Source of the DNA: Margaritispora aquatica
Lineage: Eukaryota; Ascomycota; Leotiomycetes; Helotiales; Discinellaceae
Direction: 5' to 3'
DNA: 64,000 nucleotides
NCBI GenBank assembly: GCA_007644065.1
Contig: VJWN01000011.1
Location: 806,001-870,000, forward strand
Shown here piece by piece: positions 1 through 10,956 of the stretch. The notes under the pieces are model-generated. The model was not told where the DNA came from. It did not search any database and saw only the letters and a list, made by a program, of their open reading frames with translations. How positions within the stretch are numbered: the first letter of the stretch is position 1; the number at the start of each line of letters is the position of its first letter. A program made the translations under genes and the position numbers.

Positions 1-2346
1 CGCTCGTCCAAACTCTTCCCTCACTGCCTGCGATGGGGCATTGTGTGCTGTTGCAGCATTTCCTGGAGTCCAATCGGAGAAGCCATGAGCCAATGTACCA
101 AGGGCCATAATAACGTGATGAATCTGTTGAATAGCTAGAGCATCTCCAGTCTTTGCACTCTCGAGATTTCTTTCTATATCCGCAAACAAAGGATTCATAA
201 TTGTGCGAACATATAACATTTGCTTTTCCACAGGCGTGGTGGAAAGCGATGAAATGTTTCCAATTGCTTCGAACAAGTATAGTTGTCCATTGAAAGCAGC
301 ATCTGCAGAATGATCACTCTCTTCAGATGACATGTCATCGTCGGCAGTCTCGTTAGGGATTTCGGCCTTGATTGGTAAAAGGTCGCTGATAGATTCAATG
401 ACCGTCTCGGCGACATTGCCAACATGAGCTCGAAGATGCTTGACAAAACGATGGAATAAGTACCACGAGCGAGTTCTCACTCGAATGTGATTATGATGCA
501 CTAAACGTACGAAGTGCTCAAGAACTTGTCCAATATAAACTGTCTGGTTTTCAAAGAAAGAGCAATATCGAACACAAATCTCCATATATTGTAGTTGAAT
601 GGCAGGGTGAGCAAAGTTTGCAATTCCTAGAGTCTGTTAGTGATGCATTGAACAAGCAGGATTTTACCAACTTACCGGATTCAACCATCTTAGACATCAT
701 GGAGATCAATCGTTCAGAAGCTATGTTAGACGGTTGACTCTTCGAGTAGAGGCCACCGTTAGCGATAGTGAGCTCTCCAAACAGGTACATCTCGTGAAGA
801 GCCAGGTCGAGATCACGCCAATCCATTTGGCCACCTTGCTGATCCAGCTGTTGAAATGTATTGCCCACAACATTGCTTAGGATATCGATGTAAAGATTCT
901 GATCTACTGCGGCCACACTCTTCTGCAATACCTGCAAGCGTTTTCGAAGCTCCTGGAATTCTGCTTCATCGGTCTGTTCGTCTTCATTTCCCCATGACGA
1001 AGTCTCATCATATCTCATTTTCTGAATTATAGCATTCAAGATGGGAGGTAGCATAGCAGAGTACTCAGCAGGAAGGGGTTGTTTCTTCCGCAAAAATGTG
1101 AGGAGATCGGTGAGAGATGATATAACAGTTGAGCTTATTTCGTCGTACTCGTCGGAAAGAAAGCGGAGAAGAAGTGGTAGGAAGGACTGGATGAGTTGCT
1201 CTGCTTGTACTTTTGTTTCTGCGCTCGCTTGATTATCTTCTAACACTTTAACAATGTCAAACACCACGTTGTTCACAAGCTTTGCGACAGCCTCTGCTAA
1301 GTCTGTATCATAACTAGATGTGGTACGCAGATCATGCAGAGCTGGACTTGCAATAAGTTGGGAGATAACTTCTCCTAGATTTAGGAAAACAATCATTGCT
1401 ATCTTGTCAGAGGCCTTCATCTTCTTTGCCACAATCTCGGTGAAGGTGTCTATAGCGGCGTCTCGAACTCTGTCCTCCCTGTTGGAGGGGTTGATCCGGC
1501 CGACTAGCTGGAACAGTACGTTCAAGAGATTTTGGTTGACAATCAAGGATATGTCGATCCAGCTAACCCACTTCCCAATAACTTTGAGGCACATCTCAAC
1601 AACTGCATCGTCTTGTTCCTGATATTGGGTCAGGATTTGGAGCCACGAGGAAGCAATTTTTGGAACGTCTCGTGCACGCATGATATCCTTCAACTCTGTA
1701 TTACGCCGAGACTCCTCCGTTTGTCGAGTAACGAGAACGTCCGCAATCTCATCATGGATAGAGCCAAGAATTCGTAGATATAGCACCGTTCCAGCAAGAT
1801 TGTCCCTCGATCCCGTTCCTTGACTGGCCAAAGCCAGAAAGTCGTCCACGAAACTCTCCCAACCCTGCTTGTAAAGAGCTATGAACAGAAACGTCAAGGT
1901 TTGCGTGAGTTTGTTCTGTAAACTCGGTGGATCCAGCTGGGCTTGACTGCCCGAAGCATACGTGCCTCTAACATATTCGAGCAGTGTCTCTTTCACTTGT
2001 AACAAAGTCTGTAGATCTAGCTGCTGCGTTTGTACAGCATTGTTGACCACGTCCAAGGATACAAGCCGTACCACCTCGGAGCATTTGGGGGAGGTTCGTG
2101 TAAAGAGCGTAACGCATGCTTGTCTGCCCGCGGGATCTGTACGTAGCTGGTTGAGGAAGTCGAAAGCTTGAGCTTTGAGACCTTGCTCAGATCGTGGATT
2201 CCAAGCTATTTCGATTGCGTTCTCCACCTGAGAGAAAGATATATCAGCGGTGGTTCTCAAGCTTTTTGGGCCATATCTCCATTGCCATTAACTACCCCAC
2301 CAAGCCAGCCTTGAATGTGGCGGTGTCGACTTACCTGGCTGTCCAT
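1..2346 (-). CDS. LOS1: Exportin-T (tRNA nuclear export receptor), 3' end outside window
   Basis: Importin-beta superfamily receptor that carries mature tRNA out of the nucleus with Ran-GTP. Exons read on the minus strand: 2335-2346 (only ATG GAC AGC CAG, MDSQ), 676-2227, and 1-626, which runs off the window. Introns 2228-2334 and 627-675 have GTAAGT donors and CAG/TAG acceptors. About 730 codons are present of the roughly 1000 expected. The N-terminus continues VENAIEIAWNP, then a HEAT-like helical protein with the exportin-T pattern (SEVVRLVSLDVVNNAVQTQQ, IGKWVSWIDISLIVNQNLL). The start was chosen because the next in-frame ATG would lose the family's usual N-terminus and the 12-nt exon splices in frame. 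Family identity is confident from the sequence pattern; the C-terminus cannot be judged. Confidence 0.9.
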
Positions 2347-3033
2347 GATGGCTCACTCCACCGTTCTGGAGCAGAAAGCAAAGGTGAACCTTGCTAATGG
2401 GTGTTTACTGCTATGAGAACAGTATGTGAAGAATATATTCAGATGTCATGCTTTATGAGCTTGCTATCGAGTCATTCTTGTGCCCTCGAGCTAGAAACTT
2501 TGAATTTAGGTGGATTTGGCGAAGTTCGAAGTGTTAGGCAGCTCTGCAAAGTTTGGCAGCATCCAAATTTATATTACGCTTCTGGTGAATCAAGTGAATA
2601 TTGTGGTTTGGGGAAATGGATATTGTTACTCTTAAAAGTGCCTGAATACACAAAGCCCCACCATCAATTTGAAAGACGAGTGGAAAGTCTTGGCGGAGCC
2701 AACTTCAGCCTTGTCCCTGCACGTGCTGGATCGTGTCGTGTGCCTGCAACTCTAATCACAATGGAAGGTATTTTGAAAGTTCGAAGTAGACTATTGAGCT
2801 GAATACTTTTGATTAGTCAGCTAGTCGGTTTCTCGAAGCAGGATAGTCGTTTGCAGCAGTGCTAAGTTATCTTCTTTGTGTGGCAAAACGGTGCACCACG
2901 AAATCCAGTCACAGCAATAGTAGTCATTTTGTATTATATGTCCCTATGCTAGCTATCCCAGCTACCTAAAGGCTTGCCTTGACCTTGGATATAGCAAACA
3001 CAAAACTCCCAGAATGAGATCTATCCCTCCCAT
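2347..3033. other. Intergenic: LOS1 upstream region and 3' flank of the 91-codon ORF
   Basis: About 690 nt upstream of LOS1. Open frames here (for example 2401-2802 on plus) show no recognisable domain and no splice partners. I see no gene. Confidence 0.5.
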
Positions 3034-3309
3034 CTATGAAGCGCCGGAATAATGAGGTAGATACCGAGCAGCTCGGGTGCAACCGTAGACACTAAAGCCC
3101 ATAACCACAAGAATAAACAGAAGGTCGAATGAAACAAAGACACAGGCCAGGATAAGTCCCATCCCAAGCTTTTGCAGCATGACAACATTGTAGTCGGGAC
3201 TGTCTTCAGCCATGGAGATATCATGCTTGTTTGGAGAATGCGATCTCGGTAAGCCTTCCCCTTCTCCTTCACTACCAACATCATCCGGGTATCGTTCTCT
3301 ATCCGCCAT
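3034..3309 (-). CDS. Small single-pass membrane protein, 91 aa, immediately downstream of the J-protein gene
   Basis: The ORF has a true ATG (GATATGGCGG context) only 9 nt after the stop codon of the J-domain gene (3319-3321) on the same strand. The N-terminal half is acidic and polar (MADRERYPDDVGSEGEGEG, then SPNKHDIS). It is followed by one long hydrophobic stretch at about residues 48-76 (LGMGLILACVFVSFDLLFIL, then VVMGFSVYGC) and a short basic-aromatic tail. This architecture looks like a real protein, not a shadow frame, but I do not recognise a family. It could be translated from the same mRNA as the J-protein, from its own transcript, or through alternative splicing that skips the upstream stop. 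An overlapping frame (3021-3449) is less protein-like. Confidence 0.5.
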   Translation of the reverse strand: MADRERYPDDVGSEGEGEGLPRSHSPNKHDISMAEDSPDYNVVMLQKLGMGLILACVFVSFDLLFILVVMGFSVYGCTRAARYLPHYSGAS

Positions 3310-3318
3310 ATCATCCCG

Positions 3319-5519
3319 TCATTGGAATGAGAATCCTTGAGGAAAACCTTGAGGTGCACCTCTCCGTCCACCAGAGCCACCTGGCATACCACCCCCGAAA
3401 GAGTGGAAGCCACCTCCACCGCCTCGGCCACCACCTCCCATCTGTGCACCGAACATTTGCATCAAGATCTCAGGATCAATACCACCCATACCTCCACCCA
3501 TTCCACCACCGCCAAATCCTTCCATAGGATCAATAAGGTCTTCACCACTATCATAACGGTGACGCTTCCTATTTGTGGGTTAGTATTTGAGCAATAGAAA
3601 GGAGATGAGAAATGGTAACTTACTCGGGATCAATCAAGGTCTCATAGGCCTCGCTAACATCCTTGAATCTCTCTGCGGCATCTGCATCGTCTGGGTTCTT
3701 ATCTGGATGGTGAATGATAGCAGCTTTTCGGTAAGCTTTCTTGACCTGAGTCTCATCCGCATCTTTCTCAAGAGAAAGAATCTTATAGTAATCCTTTCGC
3801 TTGCTCTTCTTCAACTCAAGCTCGGCCTTTCGAACCTCCTGTGCAATGCTGTTATCTTGTGGCTCCTGCTCTGCCAGTTCTTTCAACTCTCGCACAGCAC
3901 CGGTCCAGTCACCAGATTGGCCCAGTGCAGTCGCTTTTGTCTTCTTAGCTTTTGTGTATGAAGGATCAAGGCTAATGGCTTTCTCGCAGTCCGCGATAGC
4001 ACCCTTGTAGTCCTTGAGTTGGACACGACATAGAGCACGATTCTGGAGTATCTTCGAGTTTGTTCCCTTGTTCAGTGGGTCCACCTCAAGAGCCTCCGAG
4101 TACTTGTCAATTGCTGCTTGCCAGCGCTTGCCTTTGTACTCTGCATTACCCTCTGTCTTCATCCTGTCGAGCTTCTGTACCATCCGCAAGTACTTGACTG
4201 CATCTCGATAGTCTGGATCACAGTTGATAGCCTTTTTGAAATGCGAGATAGCCTTGTCATTCTCTCCTTGACCATACAATGCACGACCTCGGAGGACCAA
4301 AGCCTCCGGATCCTGGCTGTTGTTTCTGAGTAAATTCATGGCAATGTTGGAAGCATCACCCAGAGAATTGGGATTGCCCATCTTCAAGCACGCCTCTCCT
4401 CGCATCAGTTGCCACTTACGAGGCCTCTGGGCACCGACACCAAGAAGCTTTTCAGCCTGGTCGAGGGCATGCAGAGCCATAGAGCCAGCTGTGCCATTTT
4501 TCAGTGCCTCCTCCGCACCCTTGATGTGTTGGAGCATAGACTTTGCAGGTGCAATGTCCTTCGCAGAAGCTGGGGGTTGAATGCGAGCAAAGGTGTCAAG
4601 AGCATCTTCAGGGCGTCCTAAACTGATATATATGCGAGCTAATCGGAGGAGGATCTTGGGATTGGAGGGGTCGAGTTCGTCTGCTCGCACACAATCATTC
4701 ATAGCATGAACATAGTGACCATTGGCCATGTATGCTGCAGCACGGTTACTGAGATATGTTGGAGCGGTAGGTTGAGCATCGACAGCTGCAGCACAGGCAA
4801 AAAGTTAGTCATGATGCCTAAGCAGTGCTTTCTTGTGGATTCGAACCTTTGGTGTACTCGTCGATAGCTTTCCTATATTCCTTCGCCTTATAAAATTTGT
4901 TTCCAGCCGCCTTGAATGCCTCTGCATCTTCCGGTGTAGGTGCTGCTGCTGGTGTCGGACTTGTCGGGTTTGACTTGTGTGGTGGGGGAACTGGTCCTTC
5001 AGAGTCCATCTTGCTTGTACCATTGACCTTGGGTGCTAGCTTTGGTGACTCAAAAGCACCTGGCACACTCGCTGGTGCTGGTGGTGGTGGGGGTGAAGTA
5101 GGTGCAACATATGGAGGACTTTCCCTGGTAATAGGTACAGGTACCTCAGTGTCAACCTCCATACGATCAGGCTCGGGGACAGACATCGTCTTGGTAGGTG
5201 ATGGGTTGGAGCGTTGTGACAGCCTGCGAAGCTGATCTGGATGAAGATTCAAAGGGTGCTCAGAAAACTCGCTGAACTCGTGCAAATGTCGTGGTGCGCC
5301 TGGCCCGGATTTTCCAAAGTTACGACTGTTTCTAGAAGATCCTTGCGAGGCCTTTGAATTTTCCTCTCCACGCTCTCGTGGTCTGCTGTTTTTAGAGGAT
5401 GTGGATGATGTAGACGGTGTCTTCTTGGGAGGTGACCGCGACCGGGAGGAGTTGGATTCCTCGTCGCTGGCGGGGTTCTTCTTGGAGGTTTTCTTAGGAG
5501 ACTTATTAAAGAAGTTCAT
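3319..5519 (-). CDS. TPR and J-domain co-chaperone (DNAJC7/p58IPK-like), 694 aa
   Basis: Likely an Hsp70/Hsp90 co-chaperone. Exons on minus: 4847-5519, 3624-4785, 3319-3568 (2085 nt). Residues 1-185 are low-complexity Ser/Pro/Lys ([16 protein letters not shown] start). Multiple TPR helices follow from about 190 to 545 ([37 protein letters not shown]). A J domain at about 552-612 carries the HPD motif ([16 protein letters not shown]). The tail after the last intron is Gly/Met/Phe-rich ([22 protein letters not shown]) and resembles the G/F region of other J-proteins, here placed C-terminal. The order TPR then J matches human DNAJC7 and fungal orthologs. The long disordered N-terminus is longer than in DNAJC7. 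No targeting signal is visible, so cytosolic location is inferred. Confidence 0.9.
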
Positions 5520-7276
5520 TTGAAATAGCTCCCGCAGTTGAAGTTGTTAGTCGTGTGTAAGTATTAATTATTGCCTAAGCAAGCAGCCGGTCCGTTAGTG
5601 GGCGCTGTGGTTGGCTGATCCATGCAACTTCAGCGAACTGATTGCTATGTGCGGTGACTAGTTGGGTAGTTAGGGCTGTTGAACCGTGCTGTGCTTGTGC
5701 TGAAAATATATGCTCAATGAATCGCAGAACTGGAGCGAAGTGGATTGTGAGGAATTGATGCAGTGATGAAAGACGAAGTTGTACAAAGAAGAAGATGGAG
5801 TTTGTTTGCTGGAGGGCTGAAGAACAGAACGCCTTGAGACGCTGTGAGATTTCCACCTGCGGCGTCAATAATTTTGCTGGCTCTTCCACTCGTTGCTGTG
5901 ATTTTCGCTGGGACTGTCTGCCTGACTTGGTACGTGCGTCCTCTTTTTACAGGTCTGACAGGGTTATGTGAGGACTGTGGATGTTGTGTCGCGGGGGGTT
6001 TGGGTCCAGGAGATATCAGATCGAACCTTCGAGAATCCCTATATGTAATTATTGGGACTTGGATCCGGAGATGAGGAATAATTCACAAAGTTTGTAAAGA
6101 GCGAAAAGTATGTAAGAGGTGAGTGGGAATTATGCAAAAGAATGAAAAACTTTTTGAGACCATTTCAAGATTGATTTGTGCGGCAATTGTCAACTTATTC
6201 ATCTCAAGACACAAGACACGGAGCTGGACAAATTTATATCGTCATGTGATGGTTGATGGGGTCTCCGGACATTAACATTTGTAAATCCTGCAGATAAAAA
6301 AAGCAAATCCAAACATGCTTCAGCCTTGTCCCAATCTCATATTCCTTCACAAGTAAGTAGCCGTGCACATCTCCATCCAGAGAAAGTGGTCTGATATGAT
6401 ACAGGTCGACAGTGTGTAGTCTCAGGAATAAGAAGATGTGGTATTGGAACCACTGATATACCTAGGTGGAATAGACAAAGAAACCTCAAAATTGGAAATT
6501 TAAGATGCCCAACTATAATATGCTGCACCTCCTCGCTTTCTTGACTTTCTCCTCTTGCATAATATCCAACCACCTTGCAGAAATTCGTTCTTTCAGCCCC
6601 TTCCATTTTACGAATCATCGTACTACCTCGTCGCCCCCTGAAATAGCCGAATGTCAACAAAGAATTACCCCTCATCCCATTCACTCGCCAGCAACAAATA
6701 AGCGCCAGCCAATTAAATATACCAAAGCGTTGTGAGTTTCGATTATCATTATCAATTGGATAGAAGTGTCTTTGTTCATGTTTGGGTCATTCATCCTTAA
6801 CACAAACAATTGTTAACTGGCTGGCAGGTTAGCGAGTTGAAATTTGAAATTGTTCCGTGTCATCATCACTTCTTGAATGCAAGCCAATCTGACCAGCACT
6901 ACAACAACTGTGCTGCTATAAAAGTTTAGTGGGGAAAAAGCCTCTCCCGCTTAAGCAGGGACATGAGCTGAAATACGACAAATTCCTGCATCCTGGAGGA
7001 TCAGTTGGTAATAAAAAGTGGGGCATGTGCTTCGATTCAATATGATGTCACATAAGAGTCATTTGAAACTCCCCAAGACATTGATCTCATAGAAAGAATT
7101 TTTGTGTTTGTTTTCGTAGAGAAGTGAATCAGGTCTTGCTATTTGAAATAGAACTGCCGCAACAAGGCCCACGACAACAGCCATCGACTGTCACCACCCG
7201 AGAAGGAACAGTCTATACAGAATAGTGAAACGACTCCTATAAGGACCCGGTGTTGACTAAGCCAGAACAACTAGAG
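5520..7276. other. Intergenic, 1.76 kb, upstream of the TPR/J gene
   Basis: Separates the start of the TPR/J-domain gene from the 3' end of the 2EXR gene. The longest frames (5575-5889 minus, 6337-6684 minus, 6505-6735 plus) have no domain pattern and mutually inconsistent frames. It probably holds the 5' leader and promoter of the TPR/J gene and the 3' UTR of the 2EXR gene. I see nothing else. Confidence 0.45.
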
Positions 7277-8257
7277 TCATCTGACCAGCGCATAGGTCTC
7301 GATTGCAGGAATTTTCCACTCTGGACTCTCATCCTTGATGACATCTACCATCTCTTGGATCTTGGCTAGAATTCCTCCCACAGTCAAGACAAGGACCCTA
7401 AAGTCACGGCCAGAGCACAAAGTACTTGCATACGCGTCTGTGCAAGCAGCGATGGCTTTGTTCTTGACAAGCATATCATCCGCAGCCTGTTCAACACGAG
7501 GCGTAAGCGAGAATTTGATAGGAACTGTCTTGAACTCTAAGTCTTGCTGTTCCTCTCCAGTGTTGATGTCCTCCATGATAAATCCTGGATAGAAGAAAAC
7601 CTTGACCAACTCCAAAGATGGGAGTCTAACCAGCTCAGCACTATGGCGAAATGATGGAGCCGAATCCGAGACAGTGATGTCGACGGTAAGGAAACGCAGG
7701 CTGTTCATAATGATTAGGCTGAATTGCCCCAATTGCAAATCAAAGCACATTCCAGAGCAATGAGGATCAATGCAGCTGAAATTCCAAGCGGCTACATCTT
7801 TCTTAGGATCAAAGTAGATGAACAATCCTGTGTTGTCCAAATGCATTCGCTTGTAGAAACTCAATCCTTCGCTTCGAGCCTCACGACAAGTCTGCAATAC
7901 TGCGATGGCGGGGCTGTCAACTCTAAGGGGCGACTTTAAGAGCATTTTCTTGTCGTAATCATCACTGATCGCGACGCAGCTCACAGTTCTGGCATCTGGG
8001 AGAGCGAGCTGCCATATGCTGTTGCGGATCTCTCCAGCCAACCTTGGGAACGGATGGAAGGTGGTCCTGTCAAGAATGGAACTCATAGCTGGATTTGAAA
8101 TCCGAAGGCCTTGCATGAGGGTGATATAGTCTGCGGTGTTTGATTCTGTGGCTTGCTCGCTTAAATTGCTCTGGGACATATCGCGGTTCGATGGATCATT
8201 TTGGAGAGGAGTGATATTGCTCTGTGAGCCTTCGATGTTAGTAGGAATCGAAGTCAT
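7277..8257 (-). CDS. 2EXR-domain protein, 326 aa, single exon
   Basis: The 2EXR domain is a fungal family of unknown biochemical role, much expanded in Leotiomycetes. The signature starts at about residue 67 (FHPFPRLAGEIRNSIWQLAL), continues PDARTVSCVAI, and is followed by the conserved segment AIAVLQTCREARSEGLSFY with its C-R-E-(A/S)-R core. The first 65 residues are polar and Ser/Asn/Gln-rich, as is common upstream of this domain. Start ATG at 8257 is in good context and no introns are needed. It stands about 15 kb away from the other 2EXR genes in the window and differs from them in its C-terminal half. Function is not known; the domain call is confident. Confidence 0.85.
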   Translation of the reverse strand: MTSIPTNIEGSQSNITPLQNDPSNRDMSQSNLSEQATESNTADYITLMQGLRISNPAMSSILDRTTFHPFPRLAGEIRNSIWQLALPDARTVSCVAISDDYDKKMLLKSPLRVDSPAIAVLQTCREARSEGLSFYKRMHLDNTGLFIYFDPKKDVAAWNFSCIDPHCSGMCFDLQLGQFSLIIMNSLRFLTVDITVSDSAPSFRHSAELVRLPSLELVKVFFYPGFIMEDINTGEEQQDLEFKTVPIKFSLTPRVEQAADDMLVKNKAIAACTDAYASTLCSGRDFRVLVLTVGGILAKIQEMVDVIKDESPEWKIPAIETYALVR

Positions 8258-9107
8258 GATCTTGTACAGTTAGTAGACTGAAGACTTGTAGGGAGTGAGT
8301 GCCAAGCTTACTTCGAGCTATTTTCTCACAGCAAACGCAGTTGTAAGATCAGTTGCCAGTGATAGATGTTAATGGTTGAGTTTGACGCAGGCTTGGCACT
8401 GCAGATTTTGGGAAGAAGTATTTTCTGATCGTGGCTGCGAAGATGGCAGAATTTGATATCGAGAGCTGAATTTGCGTAAGAAATTCAACTCTCTGGTATG
8501 TGTCGTTAGCGCTGTCGTTGGCGCTGTCGCTGGGTGGTCGTCCCTCAGTACTAGTTTCTTATAGCAGGACTTTCAGTCCTCTCGCCTAAAAAGGGGGTCG
8601 ATGAGCTGCACTGTTGAACTACACATTGAACTGTTGGACTGCACATTGACCCAATGAATATGCTAAGAAGCAAGACAGTGCTCGGGTGCAAAATTAAGGC
8701 GTTCACTGATCTACAAAGGGAGAGAGCGCTTTGTTATATATGGTTTCCTACTTTGATATATGAGCTTAGTGATCGGATTCTAACAGCATACGATACTGCA
8801 GATATCTCAATTTTACAATTTGGCGCAGACATCAACTGCATTCATCGAAGTCTTGATAAGCGAAGCGCGATATTCGGACTATTTCTGCTCTTTATTATTT
8901 TCGCAATTTCTCAACTGAAATAGTAAGAAAGTAGAGATAGACTGTACATATGGTTACCTGTCTGCAGCAACATCTCCATAAGTTCGAGAGAAACATTGGA
9001 GAACCCAGAATAACAACTTGCCAAAATGGGAGAAACTGCTTCGCTTACAAAAAACTCTCGTTACACTATCAACAAAAACAGAATAGGAGGGATGGCTCTT
9101 GTCGAGC
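8258..9107. other. Intergenic, 850 nt, between APRT 3' end and 2EXR promoter
   Basis: Contains an 89-codon plus frame (8654-8923) with a hydrophobic end and no recognisable homology pattern. Probably the promoter of the 2EXR gene and the 3' flank of the phosphoribosyltransferase. No supported gene. Confidence 0.4.
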
Positions 9108-9753
9108 TTATGCATTAATCGGCTCACCCATATTGCTAGCTGTCAGACTGACCATAGCATATCTAGGAATTGATCCAATGCATTTACCAACCGCCTCATG
9201 AAACTCCGGAATATCAATATCAAAAATGAACACACACTCGGCAACGTCCACCCCCAACTTTCCAAGCAACGCAACAGCAGCACCAACCGACCCTCCCTTT
9301 CCCAGCAAGTCATCAACAACAATGACCTTCTTACCCGCCATCTCCATTCCCTCAAAAGCATCCGTCTTCATCGCAAAGCCATCAGGTCCATACTCCTTTT
9401 GATAGACCACCGATACTATCTCCCCCGGTAATTTCCCTGTCTTGCGGACTGGCACGCAAGGTAAGCCGAGTCGAGAGGCGATGATGGGGCCGAAGAAGAA
9501 ACCACGAGCTTCGAGGCACACGATGGCTGAGATTTCGGAGAGGGCGTGTGTCGATTTGATGTGTGTGCAAAGATGAGAGATCACCGCCTCGGTTGCAGCG
9601 GGGTCCCTGAAGATGGGAAAGATGTCCGCGAAAAGCTGGCCCTGAGGGGTGTGAGCTGAAATACTTGGGAGTGATGGGGGAGGAATGGCTCACTGGTATT
9701 GGGTGGTTGATATAAAGCTTGATCTTGCTGAGAATGAGAGCAATGTCCGCCAT
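9108..9753 (-). CDS. APT1: Adenine phosphoribosyltransferase, 197 aa
   Basis: Purine salvage enzyme: adenine + PRPP to AMP + PPi. Two exons on minus, 9694-9753 (20 codons) and 9108-9641 (178 codons with stop); the 52-nt intron has a GTGAGC donor and CTCAG acceptor, phase 0. The order is typical: IKLYINHPIP, then GQLFADIFPIFRDP, LEARGFFFGP, VRKTGKLPGE, a YQKEYGPDGF segment, and the PRPP-binding strand KKVIVVDD at about residues 124-131. The loop after the two Asp reads LLGKGGS (132-138), where APRTs usually have LLATGGT/S; this Ala-Thr to Gly-Lys change is unusual. Start ATG 9753 is the first in-frame ATG (the longer frame begins at GTG). Divergent from RDH54 across about 1.2 kb. Confidence 0.9.
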
Positions 9754-10956
9754 CTTGAGTTTGGGTTGATACTCTGGCACAACAACTCTTTACTTTTGTA
9801 TGTCTCTTCAACGATTTCACCCGTGATTGTTGCACTTGAGAACAAATCTGATTTGGAATCTTAAGATCTGAGGTGCGAAGGCGCCGTGGAATCTCAAGCA
9901 CGCCTATCATAAAATAACCGATAAGCCTGAGACGTTGATACAGAAGAGTGGGATGCTGTTACCTAGTGATCCGGCGAGTCTACAACTCTCTTGGTGGTCG
10001 ACATTGGACTTCAATCCATGGCCTCTGTAGCTTAAATTAAGTTTTCGTGATAAAAGAAAGGACATCGGTTGTTTCCAAGCTCAATCAAGATATGACACTT
10101 CTTGTTAATCGAAAATGCTGCAGATTCAGGCCCTTTGTCTTGAATATGCTGGTGAATTGGCCATCGGTGTATACTCATCAAAATCGACAAGATTTGTCAG
10201 TCTGTTGTTAAGACACGTCCCACTTCATGTGTACACTCTTTTGTTTCCATTGTACTTCAAAACCTTAGAATCACATTTCAAGGATCTCAATCTCCAAACT
10301 CTTACATATGTTTCATATTGTTCTATCTTATCTAGTTGGAGGCCAAAGGCATGTCTACTTACTCCATAAAGAGCAAGCCTGATTAGTCTCAGATATCTAG
10401 GTACTTCTAGCCATCTTAGTTCGCATCCATAGATAAGTCGAGGATGTGATACAAGATTTTACCGAGAACCATTTCCCGATCCCCAGCACTCCCTCTTTGA
10501 CAATTTCGGGTGCCATCCAATCCACTGCTATGAGGAAAGGCAAGCAATGACATGGATTCTACATGTTGAAAGAGGAATTATATGGGCTCACATATATCTC
10601 GATGATCATACCTAGGCATCCAGAGTCTTGACCATGCAGCTTCTATCGTCATCTTCCATAGGTGCTTAGCAACACTTATTTTGTGAAGTCTTTCTTTCGG
10701 ATTTCCGTAACAGCAATTGGACCTTCCCATGAGTTTAAGATTTTATGAATAGTAGGGGTAAAAGTATAGTTAATTTTGGCTCTCTCTCTTGACAACGGAT
10801 TTTGAGTTGACCTTTAGGTAGATATCGTAGGTACTTTAAGTCTGATAAGCATGAACGCGCGATCATGTGACTGTCGCGCTTCGCGCCTCAAGTTTGCCAT
10901 CCTCAACTTTTGAAGCGACGCGTCCCAGGAAACATTGGTGTCCACCACCAGGCAAA
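9754..10956. other. Divergent intergenic region between APT1 and RDH54, 1.2 kb
   Basis: Bidirectional promoter region. A plus frame at 10115-10369 and minus frames near 9581-9910 lack domain patterns and are judged non-coding. No repeats or RNA gene recognised. Confidence 0.45.

Noticed and set aside
3021..3449. 142-codon frame overlapping the end of the J-protein gene and the 91-codon ORF
   Set aside because: It is an alternative frame of the Gly-rich coding tail; the 91-codon frame has a better composition and a true ATG.
4830..4850. Exact RNA polymerase III B-box-like sequence (GGTTCGAATCC on minus)
   Set aside because: It lies at an exon-intron junction of the TPR/J gene, and no A box or foldable tRNA cloverleaf is present upstream.
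5575..5889. 104-codon frame on minus just upstream of the TPR/J gene
   Set aside because: No domain or conserved pattern; likely chance opening in the leader region.
10867..10956. 30-residue N-terminal extension of RDH54
   Set aside because: The extended frame starts at GTG; ATG 10957 gives the expected N-terminus.
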